Source of the DNA: JALRBM01 sp964477195
GTDB lineage: Bacteria; Patescibacteriota; Saccharimonadia; Saccharimonadales; Saccharimonadaceae
Direction: 5' to 3'
Length of the DNA stretch: 8,125 nt
Assembly: GCA_964477195.1 (NCBI GenBank)
Contig: CAYZCX010000028.1
Coordinates: 1-8,125, forward strand
The first letter of the stretch is position 1. Each line of letters starts with the position of its first letter. The translations under genes were made by a program, and so were the position numbers. Of the stretch, positions 6,516-8,125 are shown one piece after another. The notes beneath the pieces were generated by a model that saw nothing but the letters and a program-made list of their open reading frames with translations, did no database searches and was not told the origin of the DNA.

Positions 6516-6550
6516 ACTTAACTCACCTGCCATCTACAAACAAAGTGAAA

Positions 6551-6605
6551 ACCCCGCCAGCTGCGAGGCTCACTTTATCAGTAAATCCAAGCAGTAAAGC
6601 GGGGT
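6551..6605 (-). terminator. Long-loop terminator-like structure after the 143-residue gene
   Basis: Four bases after the TGA at 6609-6611, the minus strand reads ACCCCGC (6605-6599), a 41-nt loop, then GCGGGGT (6557-6551) followed by TTT. The GC-rich stem plus short T-run at the end of a gene fits an intrinsic terminator, but the loop is long and the T-run short. A second, partly exclusive pairing uses AAAGTGA/TCACTTT (6576-6570 with 6548-6542) around a GCC/GGC inner stem. Confidence 0.4.
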
Positions 6606-6608
6606 GCT

Positions 6609-7040
6609 TCAGGAGGCGATATCGGGTGTGTATCCGTAATCGCGCATCACACGAAGAGCGTTGTTGGCCATGCGCACAAGGGTCTCGTCAGAGCGATTGT
6701 TCATGAGACGATCCACATCCACCTGCATCACATCGTGTACACCGAGACGAAAGTCGTCATCTGTGACAATGTAGCTACAAGGGATATAATCGTGCCAGCT
6801 CGCACGATCCGCGTGATCGATAAGACGAATAGTCGCATCCCTTTGAAGTCCGAGGTTCGAATCGACACCTACCGTATGACCGAAGTGCACTCCGCGCACG
6901 CCAGTGCAAAAATCCTTGGTCGTGGCCTCCTCGCTGATAACGTACATACGTTCGTTCAAGCAGCCAGAGTGGGTCTCCGGCGCCGTGGTCAGCCACTTCG
7001 TAGCAGCCACGATGGTCTTGATTGCTTCCTCGCGGTTCAT
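6609..7040 (-). CDS. Hypothetical 143-residue soluble protein
   Basis: I do not recognise this family. The product has no signal peptide and no membrane helix, so it should be cytoplasmic. It opens with a helix-like segment (MNREEAIKTIVAATKWL), has a middle with a His/Gly-rich stretch (GVRGVHFGHTVGVD, about 48-61) and an acidic aromatic segment (SWHDYIPCSYIVTDDDF, about 81-97), and ends with a predicted helix (about 115-135). Cys at about 27, 45 and 88 and several His are present, but no metal-site pattern is clear. The evidence for coding is a consistent frame, a strong promoter, GGGAG 5 nt before ATG 7040, and a terminator-like structure after the stop. The frame also has TTG at 7043, but the Shine-Dalgarno spacing (2 nt) disfavours it. 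Many codons end in G or C (GAG, GTG, CGC, ACC, AAC), more than in the pilus genes by eye, which may mean high expression or separate ancestry. Confidence 0.82.
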   Translation of the reverse strand: MNREEAIKTIVAATKWLTTAPETHSGCLNERMYVISEEATTKDFCTGVRGVHFGHTVGVDSNLGLQRDATIRLIDHADRASWHDYIPCSYIVTDDDFRLGVHDVMQVDVDRLMNNRSDETLVRMANNALRVMRDYGYTPDIAS

Positions 7041-7045
7041 CAATA

Positions 7046-7050
7046 CTCCC
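7046..7050 (-). promoter_or_regulatory. Shine-Dalgarno of the 143-residue gene
   Basis: GGGAG on the minus strand ends 5 nt before ATG 7040, deciding for this ATG over the TTG at 7043. Confidence 0.65.
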
Positions 7051-7076
7051 GTATCTGTAGTCTGAAGCTTATCGCT

Positions 7077-7105
7077 ATTTTAAAATATAAATAATAATGC
7101 GTCAA
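7077..7105 (-). promoter_or_regulatory. Strong sigma70-type promoter of the 143-residue gene
   Basis: TTGACG (7105-7100), a 17-nt AT-rich spacer, and TAAAAT (7082-7077) on the minus strand. Both boxes are five-of-six matches at optimal spacing. A start near 7070 gives a leader of about 30 nt that contains the GGGAG site. Confidence 0.75.
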
Positions 7106-7130
7106 TTACCAATCGTCATTACCTCTGTTA

Positions 7131-7139
7131 TGCTATACT
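7131..7139 (+). promoter_or_regulatory. Extended -10 promoter of ychF, predicted leaderless start
   Basis: TGCTATACT is an extended -10 (TGn plus TATACT). No good -35 is seen 16-18 nt upstream, which fits extended -10 promoters. The expected start, 7 nt after the box, is base 7146, the A of the ychF ATG. No Shine-Dalgarno lies between the box and the ATG, so the mRNA is predicted to be leaderless. Confidence 0.6.
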
Positions 7140-7145
7140 ATTGAT

Positions 7146-8125
7146 ATGAGTTCACTTTCTATTGGCATCGTCGGTCTTCCAAATGTTGGCAAGTCGACCC
7201 TTTTTAATGCCCTCACCAACAATGATATTCTTGCAGCTAATTACCCCTTTGCAACAATTGAGCCCAACACTGGTATCGTACCCGTTCCTGATGCACGTCT
7301 GACCAAGCTTGCAGAGCTGTATAATGCCGCAAAAATCATCCCTGCAACAGTGACTTTTGTCGATATTGCAGGACTTGTAGCAGGTGCCTCTAAGGGAGAG
7401 GGTCTGGGCAATAAATTTCTTGCCAATATCCGCGAGTGCGATGCGATTATCCATATTGTCCGGGCGTTTGTGAACACCGATATTGTTCATGTCGAGGACC
7501 GTATTCACCCCTCAGATGACATTGATATTATCAACACCGAGCTTATCCTCTCGGATATCCAAAGTATCGAAAATCGCCTTCCAAAGCTAATGAAGGAGTC
7601 CAAAGCAAATCCATCAGCTCGCACGGCCGTCGACTACCTCCAATCTCTCAAGAACAAACTTGAGCAAGGCACCCCCCTCTCCCAGGTAGACGAGTTAAAT
7701 CAAGAATATATCGGGGATCTCAATCTTCTGACTGCAAAGCCCATTATTTACGCCTTTAACATTGATGAAGAAACCCTCACAGACGAGGAGCGGAAAGCAG
7801 AGCTCACCCAGCTCGTCGCTCCGAATAGGAGCGTATTTGTGTGCGCCAAACTTGAGGAAGAGCTAAAAGGTCTCAACGATAGCGACGCTCAAGAATTACT
7901 CGAAAGCTATGGCGTGAGCGAAACCGGTCTCGTTCAAATGATTCACTCTGCCTATGACGTACTGGGCCTTCAGAGCTACCTTACCGCCGGACCAAAAGAA
8001 GTCCGTGCGTGGACCATCAAAAAGGGTTTCACTGCTCCGCAAGCAGCCGGTGTGATTCACGGCGATTTTGAGCGCGGCTTCATTGCTGCTCAAATCGTTG
8101 ACTATGATGATCTCATCGAAGCCGG
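7146..8125 (+). CDS. ychF: YchF/OLA1-family ribosome-associated ATPase/GTPase, 3' end outside window
   Basis: Obg-related P-loop NTPase that binds ribosomes and, in studied members, prefers ATP and takes part in translation and stress control. The frame is open for 326 codons to the window edge; family members have about 363 residues, so roughly the last 37 are missing. Visible: G1 GLPNVGKST (10-18), the conserved ATIEPNTGIVPVPD (36-49), G3 DIAGLVAGASKGEGLGNKF (73-91) with Leu77 in place of the usual catalytic Gln, typical of the HAS NTPases, the G4-like NIDE (205-208; NVNE in E. coli), a coiled-coil insert (about 135-175), and the TGS domain starting near AGPKEVRAWTIKKGFTAPQA (281-300). In-frame similarity to E. 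coli YchF from the first residues supports ATG 7146. It is divergent from the 143-residue gene and unrelated to the pilus block. Confidence 0.97.
   Translation, partial: MSSLSIGIVGLPNVGKSTLFNALTNNDILAANYPFATIEPNTGIVPVPDARLTKLAELYNAAKIIPATVTFVDIAGLVAGASKGEGLGNKFLANIRECDAIIHIVRAFVNTDIVHVEDRIHPSDDIDIINTELILSDIQSIENRLPKLMKESKANPSARTAVDYLQSLKNKLEQGTPLSQVDELNQEYIGDLNLLTAKPIIYAFNIDEETLTDEERKAELTQLVAPNRSVFVCAKLEEELKGLNDSDAQELLESYGVSETGLVQMIHSAYDVLGLQSYLTAGPKEVRAWTIKKGFTAPQAAGVIHGDFERGFIAAQIVDYDDLIEA

Noticed and set aside
6735..7094. Plus-strand frame of 119 residues opposite the 143-residue gene
   Set aside because: Promoter, ribosome-binding site and terminator-like structure all favour the minus-strand gene; the plus frame has no ribosome-binding site that I can see.
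7152..7508. Minus-strand frames inside ychF (118 and 78 residues; also 65 residues at 7896-8093)
   Set aside because: They are antisense to the highly conserved YchF G domain and TGS region.
1..8125. CRISPR array, tRNA, rRNA, insertion sequence or attachment site
   Set aside because: No regularly spaced repeats, cloverleaf-like sequence, transposase frame or long terminal repeats were found on reading both strands.

Overview
The window looks like chromosomal DNA of a Patescibacteria/CPR bacterium, most probably a Candidatus Saccharibacteria (TM7) relative. This is inferred from a compact type IV pilus cluster with PilM, PilN, PilO and PilB but no PilP/PilQ outer-membrane genes in view, and from a large secreted protein whose sequence style I recall, without a search, from Saccharibacteria genomes. 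TGA is used as a stop at several tightly overlapping gene junctions, so the Gracilibacteria/Absconditabacteria recoding (TGA = Gly) is excluded. No mobile element, CRISPR array, tRNA or rRNA was seen.

Layout. Positions 1-6386 are a minus-strand block read right to left: a membrane-anchored TPR protein (6386-5856), a 649-residue exported cysteine-containing protein (5859-3910), then after a 64-bp gap with its own promoter pilM (3845-2799), pilN (2799-2077), pilO (2075-1374), a 77-residue one-helix membrane protein (1377-1144) and pilB (1131 to beyond the left edge). Most junctions overlap by 1-4 nt or are 1-12 nt apart, which points to translational coupling. Positions 6387-6608 are a gene-poor gap with a candidate promoter, an AT-rich hairpin and a long-loop terminator-like structure. 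A 143-residue protein of unknown function lies at 7040-6609. A divergent promoter region (7041-7145) separates it from ychF, a plus-strand YchF/OLA1 family ATPase/GTPase cut by the right edge.

How it fits together. PilM (cytoplasmic actin-like protein) should bind the N-terminal peptide of PilN. PilN and PilO should form the membrane alignment complex around the PilB extension ATPase. The 77-residue protein occupies the place that PilP has in diderm operons but is not PilP-like. The exported protein and the TPR protein are immediately upstream in the same direction and are the best candidates for a lineage-specific surface or pilus-associated part, for example in host-cell contact; that role is inference. 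Two genes, pilM and ychF, have a -10 element so close to the ATG, with no Shine-Dalgarno, that leaderless or near-leaderless mRNAs are predicted, while other genes here have normal leaders.
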